Positions 38,497 through 46,601 of a DNA stretch of 64,000 bases are shown here, one piece after another. The position numbers were made by a program, and so were the translations under genes. The stretch is from Paenibacillus_F chitinolyticus_A. GTDB lineage: Bacteria > Bacillota > Bacilli > Paenibacillales > NBRC-103111. Location of the stretch: contig NZ_CP173427.1 of NCBI RefSeq assembly GCF_045038035.1, positions 310,001 to 374,000 of the forward strand, written 5' to 3'. Below the pieces are notes generated by a model that was given only the letters and a program-made list of their open reading frames with translations, was not told where the DNA came from and searched no databases. Every line of letters starts with the position of its first letter. The first letter of the stretch is position 1.

Positions 38497-39576
38497 ATGA
38501 GCAAAGAAGAAACTAAACGAGACGTCATGAGCCAACTGCTCCAGCTGGTCGCTCCGGGTACGCCTTTCCGCGATGGGCTCGAGAACGTGCTTCGTGCCAA
38601 GACGGGAGCCTTGATTGTCGTCGGATGCACTCCGGAAGTCATGGAAATCGTGGACGGCGGATTTTCCATCGACTGCGATTTTACGCCAAACTATTTGTAT
38701 GAATTGGCCAAAATGGACGGAGCCATCATTCTAAATGAAGATGCCAAGAAAATTTTATATGCGAATACCCAATTGATTCCGAACTCTTCGATTCCATCGA
38801 CCGAGACGGGAATCCGGCATCGTACGGCCGAGCGTGTTGCCAAGCAGACGAATAAACTGGTTGTGTCTATTTCCCAGCGGCGGAATATTATTACCTTGTA
38901 TCAAGGAAACCTGAGGTATTCCCTCAAGGATATCGGGGTCATTCTGACCAAGGCGAATCAGGCGATTCAGACGATGGAACGATACAAGACGGAGCTGGAT
39001 CAGTCCTTGATCAATTTGGGCGCTTCCGAGTTCGAAGAGCTTGTGACTCTGCATGATGTCACCAACGCTATTCAGCGGGTAGAAATGGTGCTGCGTATTA
39101 AGAACGAGCTCAACAGATACATTACGGAGCTTGGTACCGAAGGACGCCTGATTTCCATGCAGCTCGAAGAACTGGTCGGTAATACGGAGCTGGAAGTGCG
39201 TCTGCTTCTGAAGGATTATGTCCGGGAACTCAGCGAAGAGAAGATCAAAGATATTTTGCTGGGGCTCAAACGCCTTTCTTCCGAAGAATTGCTTGACCCG
39301 CACCATATTATCCGGCTGCTCGGCTATCCGCACACCAACGCCGTATCGGAGGAGCTCGTTTCTCCAAGAGGGTTCCGGGTACTCAACAAAATCCCGCGGC
39401 TTCCTTCCATCATCATCAGCAATCTGGTGGAAAAATTCGGTCATCTCCCTCATATCACGGTAGCGACGATCGAAGAATTGGATGAGGTGGACGGTATCGG
39501 AGAGGTTCGGGCAAGGGCGATCAAAGAAGGGCTGCGCAGAATTCAGGAGCAAGTATTAATTGACAGGCATATTTAA
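38497..39576 (+). CDS. disA: DNA integrity scanning protein, diadenylate cyclase DisA
   Basis: DisA, 359 residues, makes cyclic di-AMP from two ATP and stops when it meets branched DNA, signalling damage at sporulation entry. The DAC domain has DGA at 74-76 and RHR at 107-109. A long helical spine and a C-terminal helix-hairpin-helix DNA-binding domain (EVDGIGEVRARAIKEGL) follow. ATG at 38497 has CAGGAGG 6 bases upstream. It follows radA by 111 bases. Family, length and both catalytic motifs are complete. Confidence 0.97.
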   Translation: MSKEETKRDVMSQLLQLVAPGTPFRDGLENVLRAKTGALIVVGCTPEVMEIVDGGFSIDCDFTPNYLYELAKMDGAIILNEDAKKILYANTQLIPNSSIPSTETGIRHRTAERVAKQTNKLVVSISQRRNIITLYQGNLRYSLKDIGVILTKANQAIQTMERYKTELDQSLINLGASEFEELVTLHDVTNAIQRVEMVLRIKNELNRYITELGTEGRLISMQLEELVGNTELEVRLLLKDYVRELSEEKIKDILLGLKRLSSEELLDPHHIIRLLGYPHTNAVSEELVSPRGFRVLNKIPRLPSIIISNLVEKFGHLPHITVATIEELDEVDGIGEVRARAIKEGLRRIQEQVLIDRHI

Positions 39577-39662
39577 ATTGCATACAATCATAAAGTATAA
39601 ATATGGGTTGGATTACGTTGTTTTAATGGGGTACAGTATATTTAGAGGTGGACTAAACTAAT

Positions 39663-40409
39663 ATGATAACCAAATCGCTTCCTAGCTTGTTTACTGTTGG
39701 GAATCTGTTTTTAGGCGTTCTGGCCATTATTCTCGTGTTTAACGAAAGACCGGATACGGCGGCCGTACTTGTCATTGTAGCTATGCTGCTCGACGGTCTG
39801 GATGGACGAGTTGCTCGTGCGCTCAACGCGCAGAGTGAGTTTGGTAAAGAACTGGATTCGTTGTCGGATGTCATTTCGTTCGGTGTAGCACCGGCATTCA
39901 TTATGTACGTTGTCGCATTCGGCGATATCCGCCCTGCCGCGGCAGCTTGGGTCGTAACGGCCATATTCCCGATTTGCGGCGCTCTTCGTTTGGCACGGTT
40001 TAATGTGGTGGCAGGTACACCGGGTTACTTTATCGGCTTACCTATTCCGGCAGCAGGCGGCATACTTGCAACGCTGGCATTGTTCCACAACGAGCTTAAC
40101 GTCTATGTTCTACTGGTCAGCACCGTGCTGCTTTCCTATCTGATGGTGAGCAACGTCAAATATCCGAACTTTAAGAAAGCGGGCATTCCCAAAGCCGCTA
40201 TCTGGATTACACCGATCATTGTGATCATCGCCGTTATTATCGGAATCAGCAAACCATCGTTCATTTCCAAAATGATTTTCATACCGCTTGTGATCTATGC
40301 GCTCTATGGCTTAAAAAAAAACGTTGATCGCCTCTTCGTTCTTCGCCGCAGAAAGCGCAAAGGCATGGAAACGACCGAAGATCTGGCGAATTCAAAAACT
40401 CATCTATAA
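39663..40409 (+). CDS. pssA: CDP-diacylglycerol-serine O-phosphatidyltransferase
   Basis: Membrane enzyme of 248 residues that forms phosphatidylserine, precursor of phosphatidylethanolamine. The CDP-alcohol phosphatidyltransferase signature is visible as DGLDGRVARALNAQSEFGKE continuing to LDSLSD (DG-x2-AR-x8-G-x3-D-x3-D). About seven hydrophobic segments follow, ending in a basic tail. ATG at 39663 with AGAGGTGG upstream. It sits between disA and yacL, where an IS3-family element has since inserted downstream. A small terminator is at 40418. A different CDP-alcohol acceptor cannot be fully excluded, but PssA fits best. Confidence 0.9.
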   Translation: MITKSLPSLFTVGNLFLGVLAIILVFNERPDTAAVLVIVAMLLDGLDGRVARALNAQSEFGKELDSLSDVISFGVAPAFIMYVVAFGDIRPAAAAWVVTAIFPICGALRLARFNVVAGTPGYFIGLPIPAAGGILATLALFHNELNVYVLLVSTVLLSYLMVSNVKYPNFKKAGIPKAAIWITPIIVIIAVIIGISKPSFISKMIFIPLVIYALYGLKKNVDRLFVLRRRKRKGMETTEDLANSKTHL

Positions 40410-40417
40410 AAAAAGTG

Positions 40418-40448
40418 CAGGGAGCCTAAGCTTCCTGTTTCTTTTTTT
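40418..40448 (+). terminator. pssA terminator
   Basis: CAGGGAGC pairs with GCTTCCTG (two G-T pairs) around CTAA, then TTTCTTTTTTT. It starts 9 bases after the pssA stop. Confidence 0.7.
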
Positions 40449-40474
40449 ACCGCTGAATCGGTACCGCAGTGAAC

Positions 40475-40507
40475 AAAAAAAGCATCTATTTTCATCCGGG
40501 CTGCGGA
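40475..40507 (+). terminator. left half of a terminator split by the IS element
   Basis: AAAAAAAGCATCTATTTTCA runs into TCCGGGCTGCGGA here. The complementary half lies after the IS at 41796-41821. Without the IS and one GGA copy the two join into a hairpin of about 24 bp with two mismatches and A/T tracts on both sides, a bidirectional terminator for pssA and the convergent gene. Confidence 0.75.
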
Positions 40508-40603
40508 GGGACTGACCCCTTAGCGTGAGACAAATCAAAACACCTTCAAGAGAATTCCTAAACATCGTAAGATGTGGAGGACAACTTTGGAGGTGTTTTT
40601 GCG

Positions 40604-40924
40604 TTGGCAACAAGAGTCAGTTACCCACTTGAAATCAAAATGAAGGCAATTGAATTGAGATTGGCTGGTGTGACGAAGCGCGAGATAATGGAGCAGCTTA
40701 ACATTCGAAATAAGTCACAAGTAGAGACGTGGCTACGTTGGTATCACGCGGGTGAACTACACCGTCTAGAGCAGCCTGTCGGCAAACAGTATAGTTATGG
40801 CAAAGGTCCGGAGTACGAATCAGAAACGGAGAAACTGCATGCGGAGATTCGGTTTTTAAAGCAGCAGCTCGAAGTGCTAAAAAAGTTCAAGGAGTGGGAA
40901 AGGAGTTGTCGCCGGAAGTCGTAA
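40604..40924 (+). CDS. IS3-family transposase OrfA
   Basis: OrfA, about 106 residues, supplies the DNA-binding half of the transposase. An HTH of the IS3/LTTR type (KMKAIELRLAGVTKREIMEQ) is followed by a leucine-zipper-like coiled coil (about residues 75-98, EKLHAEIRFLKQQLEVL) used for multimerisation. TTG at 40604 has GGAGGTG 8 bases upstream; an earlier in-frame GTG overlaps the inverted repeat side and has no clear site. The slippery heptamer at 40879 near its end allows fusion to OrfB. Confidence 0.9.
   Translation: MATRVSYPLEIKMKAIELRLAGVTKREIMEQLNIRNKSQVETWLRWYHAGELHRLEQPVGKQYSYGKGPEYESETEKLHAEIRFLKQQLEVLKKFKEWERSCRRKS
40879..40885 (+). promoter_or_regulatory. programmed -1 frameshift site
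   Basis: A_AAA_AAG at 40879-40885 in the OrfA reading frame. A shift of -1 enters the OrfB frame, which overlaps OrfA by 31 bases. This is the standard way IS3 elements make the OrfAB transposase. Confidence 0.8.
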
Positions 40925-41766
40925 TTCCATGGATGGAGAGCATCAAAACCATAGTCACCGTACAGCAAGCCTGCGACTGGATCGGGCTGCCTCGTTCCAC
41001 CTACTATCGCTGGAAGAACCGAGATTTTTCCGCAAAGTCAGACAAGCTTGCCTCACCCATTCGAGAACTGTGCCAGAAGCATCGCTTCCGTTACGGATAC
41101 AGAAAGATCACCTCCCAGTTGCGACGCCAGGAGACGGTCAATCATAAGTGCGTACAACGAATTATGCAACAGAACGGATGGCAGTGCCGGGTCAAGGTGA
41201 AGAAGCGCAAACAAACAGGACAACCCGCATATATAGCAGAGCATTTACTACAGCGGGAATTCGTAGCGGACCGTCCCTTGCAGAAACTGGTCACGGACAT
41301 TACTTATCTCCCTTATGGCCACAGCATGATGTATCTGTCGACTATTTTGGATCTATACAACGGCGAGGTTGTGGCCTACAGTATTGGAGATAGACAGGAT
41401 GTACATTTTGTACTGGATACACTGCAGCAACTCCCTGATGTGAATGGAGCGATGTTGCATAGCGACCAAGGCTCCGTTTACACATCACATGCATACCAGC
41501 ATGCTGTAAAGGAAAAAGGCATTACCATGAGCATGTCCCGCAAAGGAACGCCCGCTGATAATGCCCTGATCGAATCGTTTCATTCCACGCTAAAGTCTGA
41601 AACGTTCTACCTTGAGAATCTCACTTGTACGACGACTGCAATCGTTATACAAACGGTACAGGAGTACATCCATTACTATAACGCAATTCGTATTCAAGCG
41701 AAACTAAATAACCAGTCACCGATTGAATATCGGCAACTGGCTGCTTCGTTAAATAAGGTGTTTTGA
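40894..41766 (+). CDS. IS3-family transposase OrfB (DDE integrase core)
   Basis: Catalytic half of the transposase, about 290 residues. An HTH_21-like region (CQKHRFRYGYRKITSQL) precedes the rve core with catalytic Asp in VTDITYLPYG, Asp in LHSDQGSVY and Glu in NALIESFHSTLKSE. It is normally made as a fusion from OrfA. The in-frame GTG at 40894 could give OrfB alone. All three catalytic residues are present and no stop interrupts the frame, so the element may be active. Confidence 0.92.
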   Translation: MGKELSPEVVIPWMESIKTIVTVQQACDWIGLPRSTYYRWKNRDFSAKSDKLASPIRELCQKHRFRYGYRKITSQLRRQETVNHKCVQRIMQQNGWQCRVKVKKRKQTGQPAYIAEHLLQREFVADRPLQKLVTDITYLPYGHSMMYLSTILDLYNGEVVAYSIGDRQDVHFVLDTLQQLPDVNGAMLHSDQGSVYTSHAYQHAVKEKGITMSMSRKGTPADNALIESFHSTLKSETFYLENLTCTTTAIVIQTVQEYIHYYNAIRIQAKLNNQSPIEYRQLAASLNKVF

Positions 41767-41795
41767 TCCCTGTCTCAGAAACGGGGGTCAGTCCC

Positions 41796-41821
41796 GGAGG
41801 AGAATACATGCTTTTTTTCTT
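41796..41821. terminator. right half of the split terminator
   Basis: GGAGGAGAATACATGCTTTT continues into TTTC. It is complementary to the left half at 40475-40507. On the minus strand it lies just after the stop of the gene at 41826. Confidence 0.7.
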
Positions 41822-41825
41822 CTAT

Positions 41826-42221
41826 CTAAGACATATTGAAAAATCCGAGTGTCGAGCATTTTTTCGATTCGTCTTCGAGCACTTTTTCCAAGTTCACATC
41901 AAGAAGATTGCTCAGAGCGGAAAGATAAAAAAGGTGCTTACCGATCTCAGTGGAAATCGCCTCCATGCAGTGTTCGCACAACTGGCCTTCCAAATGGGTT
42001 TGCAGCTCGAGTTTAGCCTGATCCAATGTCATTTCGGGAGAATACTCCTGTTTCTTGGCATTGACTTCAACGCAGCCGCATTCGGTAATCGATTTGATGA
42101 CAGAGCGGTTCACACCGGCATTGGATTGTTGGAATTTGGACAATACATCAAGCAGGCTGCGGTGGCGAAGCAGCAGTTCACCAACTTGTTCCTGGAAATC
42201 TTTCAGGGACAGGGCATTCAT
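41826..42221 (-). CDS. unrecognised small helical protein, possibly MazG-like
   Basis: Protein of 131 residues that I do not recognise with confidence. It appears all-helical. The second half (AISTEIGKHLFYLSALSNLL then DVNLEKVLEDESKK) resembles the last helices of the MazG-type NTP pyrophosphohydrolases, but the acidic EExxD pattern is incomplete. Five cysteines occur as CGC, CEHC and a single one near the end, which could bind metal. ATG at 42221 has GAGGTG 6 bases upstream; a GTG three codons earlier is less likely. It is convergent with pssA and divergent from yacL. Its terminator was split by the IS element. Confidence 0.75.
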   Translation of the reverse strand: MNALSLKDFQEQVGELLLRHRSLLDVLSKFQQSNAGVNRSVIKSITECGCVEVNAKKQEYSPEMTLDQAKLELQTHLEGQLCEHCMEAISTEIGKHLFYLSALSNLLDVNLEKVLEDESKKCSTLGFFNMS

Positions 42222-42383
42222 CTCATGCACCTCATTTTAGTTTCGTCTCCATCTCATTATATAGAAATAAGGTTAACGAGGCAATCTGACACCTTCCCTG
42301 TGTTTATACATCCAACAATTGGAACATACTTGTAACAGGGGAGAGGATCCTCTTACTTTGGATGATGGAGGTGAATCCGTAAG

Positions 42384-43430
42384 ATGAAATGGATTCAATG
42401 GATTATTGCCGTCTTAGGTGGTGCGCTCGGTTACGGGTGGAGTGATGCCATTATTCAATTATCGGGAATCAACGGTGGAGCGGTTGTGGATTACACGGCA
42501 GCTGGAGCGGGATTTGTCGGGATGTTTATCGTGTCCTGGATAGGCATGGGCCTTATTTTAAGACTGGTGCAGCGTGGAGAAAACAGCTTATCGCAAATGC
42601 CCGCTTCCGATTTTCTTCCGGCCGCATTCGGTACGATCGTGGGGCTGCTTGCAGCCGTGCTGGTATTCCCGGCGCTTGAACGGGTTCATGTGGTATTGGC
42701 GGGTATGGCTACCGTTCTTCTGGCCTTCATGGGCGGCCGGATCGGCTACGGCAAGAGCGAGGAAATTTTCGAACTTCTGAGCAGCCGAAAAGACGGCGGA
42801 AGCGGCAAAGGAAAAATGCCGGAGGAGCACAAGATTCTCGATACGAGCGTGATCATAGACGGACGGATTGCGGACATTTGCAAAACCGGGTTTATTGAAG
42901 GGACGCTGGTTATTCCGGAATTTGTCCTTGAGGAGCTTCAGCATATCGCGGATTCTTCCGATTTGCTCAAACGTAATCGCGGCAGGCGCGGACTGGATAT
43001 TTTAAATAAGATTCAGAAGGAACTTGACGTGAAAGTTCTAATCTATGAAGGTGACTTCGAGGAAATTTCCGAAGTGGACAGCAAGCTTATCCGGCTCGCC
43101 AAAGTGCTTCAAGGTAAAGTGATCACCAACGATTATAACTTGAACAAGGTTTGTGAGCTCCAAGGCGTGTCCGTTCTGAACATCAATGATCTGGCGAATG
43201 CCGTAAAACCGGTTGTCCTTCCCGGCGAAGAGATTCTGGTTCAGGTCATCAAGGACGGCAAAGAGCATGGACAAGGAGTAGCGTATCTGGATGACGGAAC
43301 CATGATCGTCGTGGAAGGCGGACGGGACTTTATCGGATCCCTGCTTGAGGTAATGGTGACAAGTGTCCTTCAAACGTCAGCAGGACGAATGATCTTCGCG
43401 AAGCCCAAGCTCTTGGAAAAAGCGCAATAA
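42384..43430 (+). CDS. yacL: PIN/TRAM-domain membrane protein YacL
   Basis: Protein of 348 residues with four N-terminal membrane segments (about 1-125), a PIN nuclease-like domain (ILDTSVIIDGRI, then EVDSKLIRLAKVL and TNDYNL supplying acidic residues) and a C-terminal TRAM domain (GKEHGQGVAYLDDGTMIVVE) that may bind RNA. A membrane-bound RNase is a fair inference, but the function is not established. ATG at 42384 has GGAGGTG upstream. The position after disA and before ispD matches B. subtilis yacL. Confidence 0.92.
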   Translation: MKWIQWIIAVLGGALGYGWSDAIIQLSGINGGAVVDYTAAGAGFVGMFIVSWIGMGLILRLVQRGENSLSQMPASDFLPAAFGTIVGLLAAVLVFPALERVHVVLAGMATVLLAFMGGRIGYGKSEEIFELLSSRKDGGSGKGKMPEEHKILDTSVIIDGRIADICKTGFIEGTLVIPEFVLEELQHIADSSDLLKRNRGRRGLDILNKIQKELDVKVLIYEGDFEEISEVDSKLIRLAKVLQGKVITNDYNLNKVCELQGVSVLNINDLANAVKPVVLPGEEILVQVIKDGKEHGQGVAYLDDGTMIVVEGGRDFIGSLLEVMVTSVLQTSAGRMIFAKPKLLEKAQ

Positions 43431-43535
43431 AGGGTTATCATAGGGAGAGTATTTCGCTGGGGCTGCAGCACGGCACGTTAAAGCAGAAGAAAAGGGCTGC
43501 AGCAGCAAAACCCGGTGGTAACCGGAGGTATGCAG

Positions 43536-44231
43536 GTGAATAAAGTCGGCGTCATCGTCGTTGCGGCAGGCAGAGGTTCACGAATGCGGACGGCGGAAAG
43601 TAAACAATATCTGGAGCTGGCGGGCAAGCCGATTTTGGTACATACGCTGGAACTCTTCGAGAAGATTGCCCGCATCGACTCCGTTGTGCTGGTGACCGGG
43701 GAAGAGGACGTCCCGCGCTGCGAATCGTATGCCGCTCGCTACGGGCTGCATAAAGTCAGCCGAGTCATAGCCGGCGGCGCGGAACGGCAGGACTCCGTCC
43801 GGTCCGGACTGGAGGCGCTCGGCGCGGATACGCAGTGGGTGCTTGTCCATGACGGCGTCCGCCCGCTCGTTACCGAAGAGCAGGTAGGCGCCTGTCTGGA
43901 CAAAGCCATAGATACAGGCGCGGCCGTGCTGGCCGTTCCCGTTAAAGACACGATCAAGGTCGTGAGTGAGGATGGCCAGATCATGTCCACACCCGACCGC
44001 AAAAGCTTGTGGGCGATCCAAACGCCGCAGGCTTTTCGGTTTTCTCTTTTAAAAGAAGCGCATAAGGCGGCGGTCCGCGACGGATTCCTTGGCACAGACG
44101 ATGCCATGCTCGTCGAACGGGCGGGGCATACGGTGCATGTCGTCGAAGGGGATTATGCCAATATCAAAATCACTACCCCCGAAGATCTGCCATGGGCGGA
44201 ATGGTTGTTAGGCAACAGGAGAGGAGAATAG
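43536..44231 (+). CDS. ispD: 2-C-methyl-D-erythritol 4-phosphate cytidylyltransferase
   Basis: IspD, 231 residues, third enzyme of the MEP route to isoprenoids: it joins CTP to methylerythritol 4-phosphate. The nucleotidyltransferase motif is VVAAGRGSRM with the catalytic Arg and Lys (KQYLELAGKPI); HDGVRPLV and KDTIKV follow. Start GTG 43536 is chosen because GGAGGT lies 6 bases upstream; ATG 43530 abuts that site. ispF starts 4 bases after the stop, so the pair is coupled. Confidence 0.95.
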   Translation: MNKVGVIVVAAGRGSRMRTAESKQYLELAGKPILVHTLELFEKIARIDSVVLVTGEEDVPRCESYAARYGLHKVSRVIAGGAERQDSVRSGLEALGADTQWVLVHDGVRPLVTEEQVGACLDKAIDTGAAVLAVPVKDTIKVVSEDGQIMSTPDRKSLWAIQTPQAFRFSLLKEAHKAAVRDGFLGTDDAMLVERAGHTVHVVEGDYANIKITTPEDLPWAEWLLGNRRGE

Positions 44232-44235
44232 ACGG

Positions 44236-44721
44236 ATGATTCGAGTAGGACAAGGATTTGATGTGCATCAGTTGACGGAGGGCCGCCCCTGTATTATCGG
44301 AGGCGTTACGATTCCGTATGAAAAGGGACTGCTTGGGCATTCGGATGCGGATGTCTTGCTTCACGCGATTACCGACGCCATACTGGGAGCGCTGGGTTTG
44401 GGAGATATCGGCAAGCATTTCCCGGATACGGCTGCCGAATTCAAGGATGCGGACAGTCTGGTGCTGTTGAAACGGGTCTGGTCCCTGGCCAGAGAACGCG
44501 GTTACCGGCTCGGCAACGTCGATTCCACGATTATCGCGCAGAAGCCTAAGATGGCTCCGTATATTCCGCAAATGGCGGAAATTATTGCCCGGGCGCTGGA
44601 TGCGGAACTGGAGCAGGTGAACGTAAAAGCGACCACTACGGAGCAGCTCGGCTTTACCGGAAGAGGCGAAGGAATCGCGGCGCAGTCGGTTGTTTGTTTG
44701 ATAAAAGGTGTGCTATCATAA
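44236..44721 (+). CDS. ispF: 2-C-methyl-D-erythritol 2,4-cyclodiphosphate synthase
   Basis: IspF, 161 residues, a trimeric zinc enzyme that cyclises the product of IspE with loss of CMP. Zinc ligands are in GQGFDVHQL (Asp, His) and the second His in GHSDADVLLHAI; the hydrophobic end is typical. ATG at 44236 follows AGGAGAGG. Operon with ispD and gltX. A normal length and complete motif set. Confidence 0.97.
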   Translation: MIRVGQGFDVHQLTEGRPCIIGGVTIPYEKGLLGHSDADVLLHAITDAILGALGLGDIGKHFPDTAAEFKDADSLVLLKRVWSLARERGYRLGNVDSTIIAQKPKMAPYIPQMAEIIARALDAELEQVNVKATTTEQLGFTGRGEGIAAQSVVCLIKGVLS

Positions 44722-44772
44722 ATTATTATTTCAAAGGATCCCGCAAGGGAAAACGGAAGAGAGGCTAATACC

Positions 44773-46227
44773 ATGAGTACCCCACTCCGCGTACGTTACG
44801 CACCGAGTCCGACAGGACATCTTCATATCGGTGGAGCCCGTACCGCTTTATTCGATTATTTGCTTGCCCGTAAAAACGGCGGCCAATTCGTGGTCCGCTT
44901 CGAAGATACAGACCAGACCCGCCATGTCGAGTCCGGCGTACAGAATCAGCTGGACGGCTTAAGCTGGCTGGGGCTGAAGTGGGACGAATCCGTCGACATC
45001 GGGGGCCCGTACGCTCCGTACCGTCAGATGGAACGTCTGGGCCTGTACCAGCCGTTTATCGATCAGCTGCTGAACGAGCGGAACGCGTATCACTGCTATT
45101 GCACCGAGCAGGAGCTCGAGCGCGAACGGGAAGAGCAGGAAGCGCGCGGAGAAACTCCGCAGTATTCGGGAAGATGCCGCCACCTGACCGCCGAACAGAA
45201 GGCGGAGCTCGAAGCGGAAGGGCGCAAGCCTTCTATCCGGTTCCACGTACCGAAGGATAAGATAATCGCATTTAAAGATAAAGTGCGCGAAGAGGTCGAA
45301 TTCGAAACGAATGGAATCGGCGACTTTATCATCGTTCGCCCCGACGGAATTCCGACCTACAACTTTGCCGTTGTACTGGACGACCACCTCATGGAAATTT
45401 CCCTCGTCATCCGGGGCGAGGAGCATCTGACGAATACACCGCGCCAGATCATGCTGTATGAGGCACTCGGCCTGCCTGTACCGGATTTTGCGCATCTTTC
45501 GCTGATTCTTAACCCGGACCGCAAAAAAATGAGCAAGCGCGACGAGTCCATCATTCAATTCGTACAGCAGTACAGCGAATTGGGTTACCTGCCGGAAGCG
45601 GTCGTGAATTTCATCGCTTTGCTGGGTTGGTCTCCCGGAGGCGAAGTGGAGATGTTCACGCTGGAAGAGCTTGTAGAACAATTCGATCTGGACCGTGTTT
45701 CCAAAAGCCCGGCCGTCTTCGATATGGACAAGCTCAACTGGATGAACAATCATTACATCAAACAGGCGCCGCTTGAAAGAATCGCCGGACTGGCTGTTCC
45801 TCACCTTCAAAAAGCGGGGCTTATACCGGCGGAACTCTCAGAAGACCAGCACCGCTGGGCGACTGAACTCGTCGGCCTGTATCAGGAACAGCTTCGTTAC
45901 GCTGCGGAGATCGTCGATCTTGCCGAGCTGTTTTTCCGGGAAAAGCTGGCTTTCGACGATGAAGCGGCCGCACTGCTTGCCGAAGAGCATGTGCCGGCCG
46001 TGGTGCAAAGCTTCTTGAAACAGGTGGAAGCTGCCGATAGTCTGGCACCGGAAAATGTGCAGAAGCTGCTTAAAGCCGTGCAGGCGGAAACCGGCTATAA
46101 GGGCAAACAGCTCTTTATGTCCATCCGCGTAGCTTTGACTGGACAGATGCACGGAAGAGACCTGAACATGACCATCCATCTGTTGGGCCGCGAAAAAGTA
46201 CAGGAACGGCTCCGCGCCTTATTGTAA
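44773..46227 (+). CDS. gltX: glutamyl-tRNA synthetase
   Basis: Class I synthetase of 484 residues. HIGH motif is PSPTGHLHIGGART, KMSKS motif is KKMSKRDES, and the C-terminal anticodon-binding helices follow. In bacteria without GlnRS it charges both tRNA-Glu and tRNA-Gln (corrected later by GatCAB); this is expected for the group but cannot be tested here. ATG at 44773 with AAGAGAGG upstream. The stop codon overlaps the -35 of the downstream T-box promoter. Confidence 0.97.
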   Translation: MSTPLRVRYAPSPTGHLHIGGARTALFDYLLARKNGGQFVVRFEDTDQTRHVESGVQNQLDGLSWLGLKWDESVDIGGPYAPYRQMERLGLYQPFIDQLLNERNAYHCYCTEQELEREREEQEARGETPQYSGRCRHLTAEQKAELEAEGRKPSIRFHVPKDKIIAFKDKVREEVEFETNGIGDFIIVRPDGIPTYNFAVVLDDHLMEISLVIRGEEHLTNTPRQIMLYEALGLPVPDFAHLSLILNPDRKKMSKRDESIIQFVQQYSELGYLPEAVVNFIALLGWSPGGEVEMFTLEELVEQFDLDRVSKSPAVFDMDKLNWMNNHYIKQAPLERIAGLAVPHLQKAGLIPAELSEDQHRWATELVGLYQEQLRYAAEIVDLAELFFREKLAFDDEAAALLAEEHVPAVVQSFLKQVEAADSLAPENVQKLLKAVQAETGYKGKQLFMSIRVALTGQMHGRDLNMTIHLLGREKVQERLRALL

Positions 46228-46250
46228 AGCTGTCTCTTTTGAGCTATACT
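46222..46250 (+). promoter_or_regulatory. promoter of the cysE-cysS leader
   Basis: TTGTAA at 46222-46227 (including the gltX stop), 17 bases, TATACT at 46245-46250. The expected start lies just before the T-box leader. Confidence 0.7.
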
Positions 46251-46273
46251 GATACCAACTTTATACGATTATG

Positions 46274-46543
46274 AACAGCGCCGAACAGGAGAGTACCCAT
46301 AAGACGGAATCTCCAGAGAGGATAACCGAGCGGCAACCCCGCTGGGCTGAAAGTTATCCGATCCCTTTATGAGGAAATGCACCTGTGAGCTGCTGCGCCG
46401 AATGATGGTTGTCCATCTGTAGGTTCAGCCGGGTCGTACCCGTTAACAACGCAGAGTTGGGAGACTTCACAGTCACCAAGCAGAGTGGAACCGCGATTAT
46501 ACGCCTCTGCAGCCTTACGGCTGCGGGGGCTTTTTGATTTTTT
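46274..46543 (+). promoter_or_regulatory. cysteine-specific T-box leader with terminator
   Basis: The T-box core AGAGTGGAACCGCG lies at 46483-46495. Stem I has the AGTA element near 46292 and, on its 3' side, the specifier TGC at 46378-46380 followed by A, coding for cysteine. The terminator pairs GCCTCTGCAGCC with GGCTGCGGGGGC and is followed by TTTTTGATTTTTT (46503-46543). Uncharged tRNA-Cys would stabilise the antiterminator and switch on cysE and cysS. Confidence 0.92.
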
Positions 46544-46601
46544 GCCAGGAGCAGTTGTTAGCAGCTAAGCATCCCAGAAACGAATAAGAAGGTGATGAAC
46601 C

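Larger units (their letters stand above)
40508..41795. mobile_element. IS3-family insertion sequence (probably IS150 group)
   Basis: A complete 1288-bp element. Terminal inverted repeats begin GGGACTGACCCC at 40508 and end GGGGTCAGTCCC at 41795; matching extends inwards to ATCAAAACACC with a few mismatches. A 3-bp direct repeat, GGA, flanks it (40505-40507 and 41796-41798). It carries two frames joined by a -1 frameshift site. Both frames are intact and the ends are sharp, so insertion looks recent. Family is firm; group is inferred from the ORFs and ends. Confidence 0.92.
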
